Shown: piece by piece, positions 1 through 5,049 of the stretch | Layout of the letters: each line of letters starts with the position of its first letter | Numbering within the stretch: position 1 is the stretch's first letter | From: Gemmatimonadota bacterium | GTDB taxonomy: Bacteria; Gemmatimonadota; Gemmatimonadetes; Longimicrobiales; Longimicrobiaceae | DNA length: 5,049 nt | NCBI GenBank assembly: GCA_019348265.1 | Contig: JAHWJV010000282.1 | Span: 1-5,049 of the forward strand | Direction of reading: 5' to 3' | The notes under the pieces: generated by a model | Seen by the model: only the letters and a program-made list of their open reading frames with translations | What the model was told of the DNA's origin: nothing | Database searches by the model: none | Program-made: the position numbers and the translations under genes

Positions 1-856
1 CGTCCGGTGAGGTCTTGTCCTTCAGGTGCATGCTCGCGATGCGCTGGTTCAGCCGCTTGATCTCGGGGACGGGGTTCCGGCCGGTCGAGCCGTAGTAGTG
101 GCCGACGTCGAGGTTGATCGCGACGCCCGGTGAAGCGGCGAGCAGGCGATCGAAGCCGATGAAGTTCGGCTCCCCGGGCTGAGCGTGGTTGTGGAGGTTG
201 GCGACGACGCCGTGGCGCTGCGCGATCGGCCCCTGCATGCGCGCCACTTCCTCGCCGAGCTCGGCGGAGTTTCCGCGGGCGCCGAGCGCACGCGCGACCC
301 GGAAGGCGAACTCGGCGGCGGCCGGCGTACCGGCGTTGAGCTTGGTCAGGTGGATGGTGACGCCGGCGTCGTTGAACAGCTTCTTCAGCGCCGCCAGCTT
401 CGTCATGTCCGGAGATGCGTAGAAGCGGTTCATCTCGGCGTCCGCGGCTGCGCGCTGGCGCGTGGCGGCCTCGCGCTGAGCCGCATCGGTCATCTGGTTG
501 ATCGCGTTCTGATTCGGGGCGGTGCTGGTGGGGGCGCCGAGGTAGCGCAGGATGGGCTCGCCCATGAGCTCGGTGGAGCTGATCCCCGCCCCGACCAGGT
601 AGCTCAGCACCTGCTCCGGATCGTTGGCACCCGGCATCGACCGGAAGCTATAGGTGATGGCACCGATCTGAACGTTGCCGATTCTGGAATTTGGCCCCGT
701 GGCCTGCACGTAGCCGGGAGTGCGCGCGAACCCGGCCGCGTAGCTGGGCCTTGCCGCGAGCCCGGCGGTCGCGGCTGCGGCTGCCGCCGCGCCGAGGAAC
801 CCACGACGGGACACGGCGTCCGTGATCTTTTTTGGTCCCTGCCTGTCGTCAATCAT
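1..856 (-). CDS. Tat-exported sugar phosphate isomerase/epimerase-like TIM-barrel protein, C-terminus cut by window edge
   Basis: The open frame runs from an ATG at 856-854 to the window edge, giving 285 residues with no stop. The N-terminus has a twin-arginine signal: S16-R17-R18-G19-F20-L21, then an alanine-rich hydrophobic stretch (about 22-35) and a possible cleavage site after Ser-Tyr-Ala (38-40). This implies folded export to the periplasm. The mature part resembles the xylose-isomerase-like TIM-barrel superfamily: an IGAITYSFR first strand (64-72), E96 in TELMGE, LHNH (223-226), NLDVGH (248-253) and MHLKD (276-280). Family members usually bind a divalent metal through Glu, Asp and His; D250, H253 and H277 are candidates here. 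A Gln/Ala-rich, probably helical insert spans about 112-145. Substrate is unknown: such exported proteins are annotated as sugar isomerases or epimerases, often without biochemical proof. The start is supported by a good Shine-Dalgarno sequence. It lies 160 nt downstream of the HMT-MTHFR gene on the same strand; whether they share a transcript is unclear. Confidence 0.88.
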   Translation of the reverse strand, partial: MIDDRQGPKKITDAVSRRGFLGAAAAAAATAGLAARPSYAAGFARTPGYVQATGPNSRIGNVQIGAITYSFRSMPGANDPEQVLSYLVGAGISSTELMGEPILRYLGAPTSTAPNQNAINQMTDAAQREAATRQRAAADAEMNRFYASPDMTKLAALKKLFNDAGVTIHLTKLNAGTPAAAEFAFRVARALGARGNSAELGEEVARMQGPIAQRHGVVANLHNHAQPGEPNFIGFDRLLAASPGVAINLDVGHYYGSTGRNPVPEIKRLNQRIASMHLKDKTSPD

Positions 857-862
857 CGAGCG

Positions 863-868
863 CTCCCC
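863..868 (-). promoter_or_regulatory. Shine-Dalgarno sequence of the isomerase-like gene
   Basis: On the minus strand GGGGAG lies 6 nt before the ATG at 856-854. This fixes the start so that the Tat motif begins at residue 16. It is one of only two clear Shine-Dalgarno sequences in the window. Confidence 0.7.
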
Positions 869-888
869 GGTGTCGCTGTGATGTGAGC

Positions 889-910
889 GGATCGTCCGCG
901 ACGGACGTCC
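889..910 (-). other. GC-rich stem-loop in the spacer before the isomerase-like gene
   Basis: An inverted repeat has arms CGTCCG (893-898) and CGGACG (902-907) around a 3-nt CGA loop. It is extended by GGA (889-891) pairing with TCC (908-910), leaving T892 bulged. Bases 902-911 also form a perfect 10-nt palindrome, CGGACGTCCG, so two pairings compete. It lies about 33 nt before the start codon and has no U-tract, so it is not a standard intrinsic terminator. It could be a leader hairpin or an operator. The rest of the 857-1016 spacer shows no convincing promoter. Confidence 0.3.
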
Positions 911-1016
911 GGATGCAAAGTCTGGCCGACGCGACGGAGTACTCTCCTCCCGTGACTCGAGAAGACACCAAGGGGCCCGTCATACCCCTGCAGGGCGGAC
1001 TTGATCGATAGCGAAG

Positions 1017-2903
1017 CTAAGCCGCCGCCGGCCCCGGGATGCGGGTCTTCGGGTCCCACCCGGGCAGCACATCGAACACCCGCAGTGCAAGCGGCACCTT
1101 CCCGAACGGCGCGCTCACCTGCACCCCCTGGATGCGCGGGAGCGCCTCCGTTAGCATCTGCTGCGCGATGAGGATCCCCTCCTCCACCCCCTCGTCCTTG
1201 CCGATGGCGCTGGCGCGGCGCATCCGCTCGATCACCGACTCAGGCACCACGACGCCTGGGACCTCGTTCGCCAGGAACTCGGCGTTGCGCGCGCTGACGA
1301 GCGGCCAGATCCCCGCGATGATGGGGATCCGCAGCCCTTCCTTCTCGATGTGGTCGAGGAAGCGGAAGAGCTGCGCGGAGTCGAAGACGGGCTGAGTGAT
1401 GGCGTACTCGGCCCCCGCTTCGACCTTCCAGTAGAAGCGCCTCATCTCGTGCTCGAAGTCCGTCGCTCCGGGATTAACGCCGACCCCCACCACGAAGCTG
1501 GTGGCCTCACCGATGGCGCTCCCACCGGGGTCGAGCCCGCGGTTCAGCCGCGTGACCAGATTCGTGAGGCCGATCGCGTCGATGTCGAAAACGGCGGTCG
1601 CGTCGGGATAGGGGCCCATCTTCGGCGGATCGCCGGTGATGAGCAGCATGTTCCGCAGCCCGAGCGCCTGCGCCCCGAGCAGGTCCGAGAGCATGCCGAG
1701 CAGGTTCCGGTCGCGGCAGCAGTAGTGGATCACCGGCTCGATCCCGATCCGCTGCTGGATCAGAAGCGACGTGGCGATCACACCCATGCGGCTCTGCGCG
1801 CGCGGCCCGTCCGGAACGTTCACCCCGTCCACCCCCGCATCCTTCAGGAGCTGAACGCCTTCCAGCATCCTGGTGGGATCCACGCCACGGGGTGGCACGA
1901 TCTCGACGGTCGTGACGAACTCGCCGGCCGCCAGCTTGGCGCCCCAGTGCGAGCGATCCGCGAGCGGGACCGGCTCGATGCTCTCCACCGCCTTCTCCGA
2001 CGACGGCACGGACACCGACACGCGGGTGGGCGCGAACGCCCGGATGGCATCGCGCATCCACTTGGTGTGCTCCGGCGTCGTCCCGCAGCAGCCTCCGACG
2101 AAGCGCACGCCCTTCTTGATCAGATGCCCCGCGTACGTGCCCATGTACTCGGGCGACGCCATGTAGATCTTGCGGCCCTCCACTTCGCGGGGAAGTCCGG
2201 CATTCGGCTGCGCCGAGAGCGGCCGGTCGATGACACCGGTGAGCCGATCCGCTACCTCGAGCATCGCGTGCGGCCCGACGCTGCAGTTCATCCCCACCAC
2301 GTCCGCGCCCCACTCGGTGAGCTGCTGGGCGAAGACGAGCGCGTCGGTGCCCAGCGCCGTATGGCCGTCCTCCTGGATCACCATCTGCGCGACGACCGGC
2401 AGGTCCGAGATCGAGCGCACGGCGCGCAGTGCCTGCTGGATCTCCTGCGGGTCGCTGAACGTCTCGAGGATGAAGAGCTCGACACCACCCTCGAGAAGTC
2501 CCTCCGCCTGCTCACGGAAGAGATCGATCGCCTCCGCTTCCGAGGTGGGGCCGTAAGGCTCGATGCGCAGCCCGAGCGGCCCGATCGCGCCCGCCACAAA
2601 GGCGCGTGACCCCGCCACCTCGCGGGCGATCTGCGCCGCGCGGACGTTGATCGCGCGCACCTCGGCCTCCAGGCCATAGCGCGCCAGCTTCACCCGGTTC
2701 GCCCCGTAGCTGTTCGTCTCGAGGATCTCCGCGCCCGCCTTGACGTAATCGCGGTGCACGTCGCGGACGAGGTCGGGCTCGCGGAGGTTGAGCTCGTCGT
2801 AGCAGCGGTTGATGTAGACGCCGCGCGAGTAGAGCATCGTCCCCATCGCGCCATCGAAGAGATGGGGACGTCCGTCGCCGATGAGCTCGCGAAAATCAGC
2901 CAT
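1017..2903 (-). CDS. yitJ: Bifunctional homocysteine S-methyltransferase / 5,10-methylenetetrahydrofolate reductase (YitJ type)
   Basis: The protein has 628 residues, close to the roughly 610 of Bacillus YitJ-type fusions, and is probably cytosolic. Residues 1-290 form a homocysteine methyltransferase barrel: LFDGAMGTML near 15-24, C207 in GMNCS, and C272-C273 in GGCCGTTPEH, the three zinc-ligand cysteines that activate the homocysteine thiol. A linker (about 291-318) leads to a MetF-type flavin barrel (about 320-595): TVEIVPPRG with the conserved Glu at 334, LITGDPP with Asp 425 (the counterpart of the FAD-contacting Asp in E. coli MetF) and ITQPVFD with Gln 504. The second half reduces methylene-THF to methyl-THF; the first methylates homocysteine to methionine. 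There is no cobalamin or folate-binding MetH domain, so the donor used by the first half is not evident. All key residues are intact. The start at M1 fits the family, but no Shine-Dalgarno is visible; the 21-nt gap to the upstream gene suggests co-transcription. Confidence 0.93.
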   Translation of the reverse strand: MADFRELIGDGRPHLFDGAMGTMLYSRGVYINRCYDELNLREPDLVRDVHRDYVKAGAEILETNSYGANRVKLARYGLEAEVRAINVRAAQIAREVAGSRAFVAGAIGPLGLRIEPYGPTSEAEAIDLFREQAEGLLEGGVELFILETFSDPQEIQQALRAVRSISDLPVVAQMVIQEDGHTALGTDALVFAQQLTEWGADVVGMNCSVGPHAMLEVADRLTGVIDRPLSAQPNAGLPREVEGRKIYMASPEYMGTYAGHLIKKGVRFVGGCCGTTPEHTKWMRDAIRAFAPTRVSVSVPSSEKAVESIEPVPLADRSHWGAKLAAGEFVTTVEIVPPRGVDPTRMLEGVQLLKDAGVDGVNVPDGPRAQSRMGVIATSLLIQQRIGIEPVIHYCCRDRNLLGMLSDLLGAQALGLRNMLLITGDPPKMGPYPDATAVFDIDAIGLTNLVTRLNRGLDPGGSAIGEATSFVVGVGVNPGATDFEHEMRRFYWKVEAGAEYAITQPVFDSAQLFRFLDHIEKEGLRIPIIAGIWPLVSARNAEFLANEVPGVVVPESVIERMRRASAIGKDEGVEEGILIAQQMLTEALPRIQGVQVSAPFGKVPLALRVFDVLPGWDPKTRIPGPAAA

Positions 2904-2924
2904 GGTACCGCTGAAGAAAGAGAA

Positions 2925-3404
2925 TCAGGAACCGGCGCCCGAGGGCGTGTATTCGTCCGGCACGCGGATCGGAGTGCGGCCGGTGACGTCGACTGCCCAC
3001 AGGACCCGCCCGTCGGCCCCGACACCGATCTCGGTATGGGCCTCGCGAGCGTTGCACCCTAGAGGCTTGCGAGAGTTGACAGGGTAAACCCAGCGATGAC
3101 GCGTCGCGTAGTCCATGCGGCTCAGCGCCGTCTCCACCTGACGCGGCGCCCACTCCTCCGGGAACGACGCGCGAACCTGCTCCGTGTACTTCGGCGGACA
3201 TCGGACGGGCGGTCCCAGCATCCGGATCACCTCCGTCGTATCCGCACCGAGCGCTACTTCCTCCATCAGCGACCGGCGCCTCCGCTCCGTCGGCGAGAGG
3301 AACCAGACGAGGATGATCAAACCGAGCAGGGCGATGACCAGGCTGGCGATCCGGGGACCGCGGCCATGCGTGTGGAGGACCCGATCGACACGCGAGCGAG
3401 GCAT
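2925..3404 (-). CDS. Small membrane-anchored protein with a BamE/SmpA-like pattern
   Basis: This 159-residue protein is not recognised as a named family. A basic N-terminus is followed by one hydrophobic segment (about 19-36) and then an Arg-rich stretch (RRRR, 41-44), with no lipobox Cys or signal-peptidase site, so it looks like a single-pass anchored protein; the topology is not settled. The soluble part begins with VALGADTTEVIRMLGPP (50-66), which matches the Gly-x-Thr-x-x-(E/Q)-V-x-x-x-LG-x-P signature of BamE/SmpA/OmlA-like domains. It continues with a RWVYPV strand (104-109) and EIGVGADGRVLWAVDV (125-140), the typical closing strands of that fold. Two cysteines (C69, C117) could form a disulfide if the domain is exported. 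The ATG at 3404 is the only possible start, because an in-frame TAG lies at 3419-3417. It has no Shine-Dalgarno; a palindromic repeat begins 3 nt upstream. It is first in line before the HMT-MTHFR gene. The fold call is inference from motif spacing. Confidence 0.72.
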   Translation of the reverse strand: MPRSRVDRVLHTHGRGPRIASLVIALLGLIILVWFLSPTERRRRSLMEEVALGADTTEVIRMLGPPVRCPPKYTEQVRASFPEEWAPRQVETALSRMDYATRHRWVYPVNSRKPLGCNAREAHTEIGVGADGRVLWAVDVTGRTPIRVPDEYTPSGAGS

Positions 3405-3476
3405 AAGGGCTATCGGCTATCAGCTATCGGCTATCAGTCGACCGATAGCCGATGACCGATAGCCGATAGCCTTTTT
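3405..3476 (+). terminator. Terminator-like hairpin with T-tract directly before rbfA
   Basis: On the plus strand the heptamer palindrome forms a long stem ending in GCC and is followed by TTTTT (3472-3476), the layout of an intrinsic terminator. AAG at 3405-3407 can extend the stem into the T-run. No plus-strand gene lies upstream, so there is nothing obvious to terminate; it could attenuate rbfA or block antisense transcription, or be a by-product of the repeat. The minus-strand reading has no matching U-tract after the stem. Confidence 0.35.
3408..3471. repeat. 64-nt palindrome made of eight heptamers (GGCTATC / GATAGCC)
   Basis: Read in steps of seven from 3408 there are GGCTATC, GGCTATC, AGCTATC, GGCTATC (3408-3435), an 8-nt centre AGTCGACC, then GATAGCC, GATGACC, GATAGCC, GATAGCC (3444-3471). 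The right half is the reverse complement of the left. The outer 14 bp pair perfectly (3408-3421 with 3458-3471). After a 4-nt interruption containing two mismatches, a second perfect 10-bp block follows (3426-3435 with 3444-3453); the GTCGAC core (3437-3442) lies at the centre. The element fills nearly all of the 74-nt space between two divergent genes. It resembles short tandem heptamer or REP/MITE-like intergenic repeats. No transposase or target-site duplication is visible. Copies elsewhere in the genome cannot be tested here. Confidence 0.9.
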
Positions 3477-3478
3477 AT

Positions 3479-3862
3479 ATGCCCCGCTTTCGTCGTACCG
3501 ACCGTATCAACGAGCTCCTCCGCGAAGAGATCGCCGTGCTGGTGCGGGATGCGGTACGCGACCCGCGCGTCGGGCTCGCGACCGTCACGGCGGTCGAGAC
3601 GTCGCCGGAGCTCGATCACGCCAAGGTGTATATCACGACGCTGGGTGACGAGGAGGAGCGCGCGGAGGTGCTGACCGGGCTGCGCAGCGCGGCGCCATTC
3701 GTCCGCTCGCAATTGAGCAAGCGCCTCAGCATGCGCAGGATCCCGGAGCTCCACTTTGAGATCGATCGGGTGCTTGAAGAGGCGATGCGCATCGAGGCGC
3801 TGCTTCGTGAAGCGCTTCCGGATGGGCGTGCCCCGTCCGACGCGCCAGCCTCCGAGGAATGA
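3479..3862 (+). CDS. rbfA: 30S ribosome-binding factor A
   Basis: The 127-residue protein is a normal length for RbfA, a KH-type protein that binds the 30S subunit late in 16S rRNA maturation and helps finish 5'-end processing. Family features are clear: RINELLREEIAVLV (9-22), DPR (28-30), TVTAVETSPELDHAKVYIT (35-53), the helix LRSAAPFVRSQLSKRL (68-83), and IPELHFEID (88-96). The tail after about residue 113 is acidic and probably disordered. The start at M1 places the first helix as in E. coli RbfA. However, the ATG follows a terminator-like hairpin by only 7 nt and there is no Shine-Dalgarno, so initiation may be leaderless or weak. The stop overlaps the truB start (ATGA). In most bacteria infB precedes rbfA; here the upstream gene is divergent and unrelated. 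Confidence 0.95.
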   Translation: MPRFRRTDRINELLREEIAVLVRDAVRDPRVGLATVTAVETSPELDHAKVYITTLGDEEERAEVLTGLRSAAPFVRSQLSKRLSMRRIPELHFEIDRVLEEAMRIEALLREALPDGRAPSDAPASEE

Positions 3863-4737
3863 ACGAGCCCGCGGGCATCCTCCCGGTGGACAAGCCCGAG
3901 GGCCCCACTTCGCACGACGTCGTCGCCCGAGCCCGTCGGGAACTGCGCCTCCGCCGGATCGGACATACCGGCACGCTGGACCCCTTCGCGTCCGGTCTCC
4001 TCCTGCTGTGCCTCGGCCCCGCTACCCGCGTGGCCGAATACCTCACCGCTCTTCCCAAAAGCTACCGCGCCGTGCTCCGGCTCGGGCAGACCACCGATAC
4101 CGACGACGGTACCGGCCGGCTCATCAACGAGAGCGAAGCGTGGACGGCCGTCGGCGAGCATGACCTGCGTAACGCGCTCGCGACCCAGACGGGCGAGCTG
4201 GACCAGCTCCCGCCGATCTTTTCCGCCAAAAAGGTCGACGGCGAGAGGATGTACGCCGTGGCCCGACGGGGGGACACGGTGGAGCGATCCACGGTGAGGG
4301 TGACCGTGTATGCCGCGGAGCTGATCCGCTTCGACCCGCCCTTCGCCGAGTTCAGCGTCGAATGCTCGAGCGGGACGTACATCCGTTCGATCGCGCGGGA
4401 CATCGGCGAGGTACTCGGGGTGGGAGCACACCTCACGGCGCTACGCCGCACCCGCGTGGGCCGCTTCGACGTCGACGGAGCCGTCACTGTGGACGCGCTC
4501 GGTGATCCAGCGCTGGTGGGCGCGGCGCTCATCCCAGCGTCGGCTGCGCTGTCCCATCTGCCCGGCGCGTCCGTCGACGCGGCGGGGATGCGAGTGCTAG
4601 GGCACGGCGGCGCCGTTCCCGCCCCGGAGGGCCTTCCGGCGGACCGGCCGATCGCGATGTACTCGCCGGACGGGCAGCTGGCCGCGGTCGGTCAGCGGGT
4701 CGGGGATCAGCTTCGTCCGCGGAAGGTGTTCGTATGA
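3859..4737 (+). CDS. truB: tRNA pseudouridine(55) synthase
   Basis: The 292-residue protein is TruB, which converts U55 of the tRNA T-loop to pseudouridine in the cytosol. Seen in order: GILPVDKPEGPTSHDVV (6-22), the catalytic loop GHTGTLDPFASGLL (35-48) with nucleophile D41, the KSYRAVLRLGQTTDTDD block (67-83), QLPPIFSAKKVDGERMYA with AR-x-GD (117-139), the SSGTYIRSIARDIG motif (170-183) and HLTALRRTRVGRF (191-203). The last 60 or so residues would form the PUA-like RNA-binding tail, ending in RPRKVFV. Nothing is missing. The ATG overlaps the rbfA stop by 4 nt; the only purine run (GAGGA, 3854-3858) touches the start codon and is too close to work well as a Shine-Dalgarno, so translation probably depends on coupling to rbfA. 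The end overlaps ribF in the same way. Confidence 0.97.
   Translation: MNEPAGILPVDKPEGPTSHDVVARARRELRLRRIGHTGTLDPFASGLLLLCLGPATRVAEYLTALPKSYRAVLRLGQTTDTDDGTGRLINESEAWTAVGEHDLRNALATQTGELDQLPPIFSAKKVDGERMYAVARRGDTVERSTVRVTVYAAELIRFDPPFAEFSVECSSGTYIRSIARDIGEVLGVGAHLTALRRTRVGRFDVDGAVTVDALGDPALVGAALIPASAALSHLPGASVDAAGMRVLGHGGAVPAPEGLPADRPIAMYSPDGQLAAVGQRVGDQLRPRKVFV
4721..4726 (+). promoter_or_regulatory. Shine-Dalgarno sequence of ribF inside the end of truB
   Basis: GGAAGG lies 7 nt before the ATG at 4734-4736. It supports that start and allows ribF some independent initiation besides coupling to truB. Confidence 0.65.
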
Positions 4738-5049
4738 ACGCGGATGTGCGCGCGCCGTTGTTACCGCTGGACCAGCGGGGCGCCGTGGTCACTATAGGGA
4801 CGTTCGACGGGGTGCACCGCGGACACCAGGAGGTCCTGCGGGAGCTGGTGGAGCATGGGCGTCGCACCGGGCGCCGCACGGTCGTCGTCACGTTCCACCC
4901 GCATCCGCTGAAGGTGATCCGCCCGGAAGCTGCGCCTCCACTCCTCACCAGCACGCCCGAGAGGAAGCTGCTGCTGGCGAACAGCGGCGTGCAGTACGCG
5001 CTCTTCCTCCAGTTCACGCACGCCCTGCAGCAGTATCCCGCCCGCCTCT
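4734..5049 (+). CDS. ribF: Bifunctional riboflavin kinase / FAD synthetase, N-terminal part only
   Basis: The first 105 residues are visible and the frame runs off the right edge. This is the FMN adenylyltransferase (FAD synthetase) half of RibF. The signature GTFDGVHRGHQ (22-32) carries the H-x-G-H nucleotidyltransferase motif (H28, G30, H31) that binds ATP. It is followed by VVVTFHPHPLKVI, a conserved strand and loop of the family, and by LTSTPERKLLL and a GVQYALFLQF strand, all in the expected order. The C-terminal riboflavin kinase domain would lie beyond the window, so its presence is inferred from the family. RibF makes FMN from riboflavin and then FAD, in the cytosol. The start codon overlaps the truB stop (ATGA). 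The order rbfA-truB-ribF is a common bacterial arrangement. Confidence 0.94.
   Translation, partial: MNADVRAPLLPLDQRGAVVTIGTFDGVHRGHQEVLRELVEHGRRTGRRTVVVTFHPHPLKVIRPEAAPPLLTSTPERKLLLANSGVQYALFLQFTHALQQYPARL

Noticed and set aside
185..886. A plus-strand open frame of 233 codons
   Set aside because: It is antisense to the Tat-signal isomerase-like gene, whose motifs are clear; the plus-strand product has no recognisable domain.
971..989. AGGGG / CCCCT inverted repeat as a terminator after the HMT-MTHFR gene
   Set aside because: Only a 5-bp stem with a 9-nt loop and no clear U-tract; easily found by chance in GC-rich DNA.
1006..1012. A single CGATAGC heptamer next to the HMT-MTHFR stop codon, like the units of the 3408-3471 repeat
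   Set aside because: One 7-nt match in a 5-kb window on two strands is expected by chance; no second unit is adjacent.
1350..2609. A long plus-strand open frame (419 codons)
   Set aside because: It lies entirely opposite the well-supported HMT-MTHFR gene. Its translation is rich in Arg, His and Asp in the way expected from the antisense of a GC-rich gene, and shows no family motif.
3408..3471. A CRISPR array
   Set aside because: The units are 7 nt, directly adjacent with no spacers, and inverted about a centre.
3474..3479. TATAAA on the minus strand as a -10 box for the anchored-protein gene
   Set aside because: The nearest -35-like sequence (TTGATA, 3510-3505) is 25 nt away, too far for a sigma70-type promoter, and the AT-rich run is explained by the T-tract. 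Not strong enough to annotate.
3616..4431. A minus-strand open frame of 271 codons spanning rbfA and truB
   Set aside because: It runs antisense across two genes with intact catalytic motifs and shows no motif of its own.

Overview
The window comes from a GC-rich bacterial chromosome. It carries six protein genes, two of them cut by the window edges. No RNA gene, insertion sequence or CRISPR array was seen. A Tat-exported sugar-isomerase-like protein, a fused homocysteine methyltransferase/methylenetetrahydrofolate reductase, and strong G+C bias at third codon positions would suit Gemmatimonadota or a neighbouring environmental phylum. That placement is an inference from gene style, not a marker-based assignment.

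Layout. The left two thirds read on the minus strand. In transcription order there is a small membrane-anchored protein with a BamE/SmpA-like pattern (3404 to 2925), then the bifunctional HMT-MTHFR (2903 to 1017) 21 nt downstream. After a 160-nt spacer comes a Tat-signal TIM-barrel protein of the sugar phosphate isomerase/epimerase type (856 to beyond the left edge). The right third reads on the plus strand: rbfA (3479-3862), truB (3859-4737) and ribF (4734 to beyond the right edge). These three are joined by two ATGA stop/start overlaps, as expected for one translationally coupled operon. rbfA and truB act in ribosome maturation and tRNA modification; ribF makes FMN and FAD. Since MTHFR is a flavoenzyme there is a loose metabolic link across the divergent junction, but nothing in the sequence shows co-regulation.

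The most unusual part is the 74-nt divergent junction (3405-3478). It is almost entirely one palindrome built from 7-nt units: four GGCTATC-type heptamers, an 8-nt centre containing GTCGAC, and four inverted GATAGCC-type heptamers, followed on the plus strand by TTTTT and then at once by the rbfA start codon. The element abuts both start codons, leaves neither gene a visible Shine-Dalgarno sequence, and sits exactly where rbfA has lost its usual upstream neighbour infB. It looks like a dispersed intergenic repeat that has taken over a promoter/leader region.
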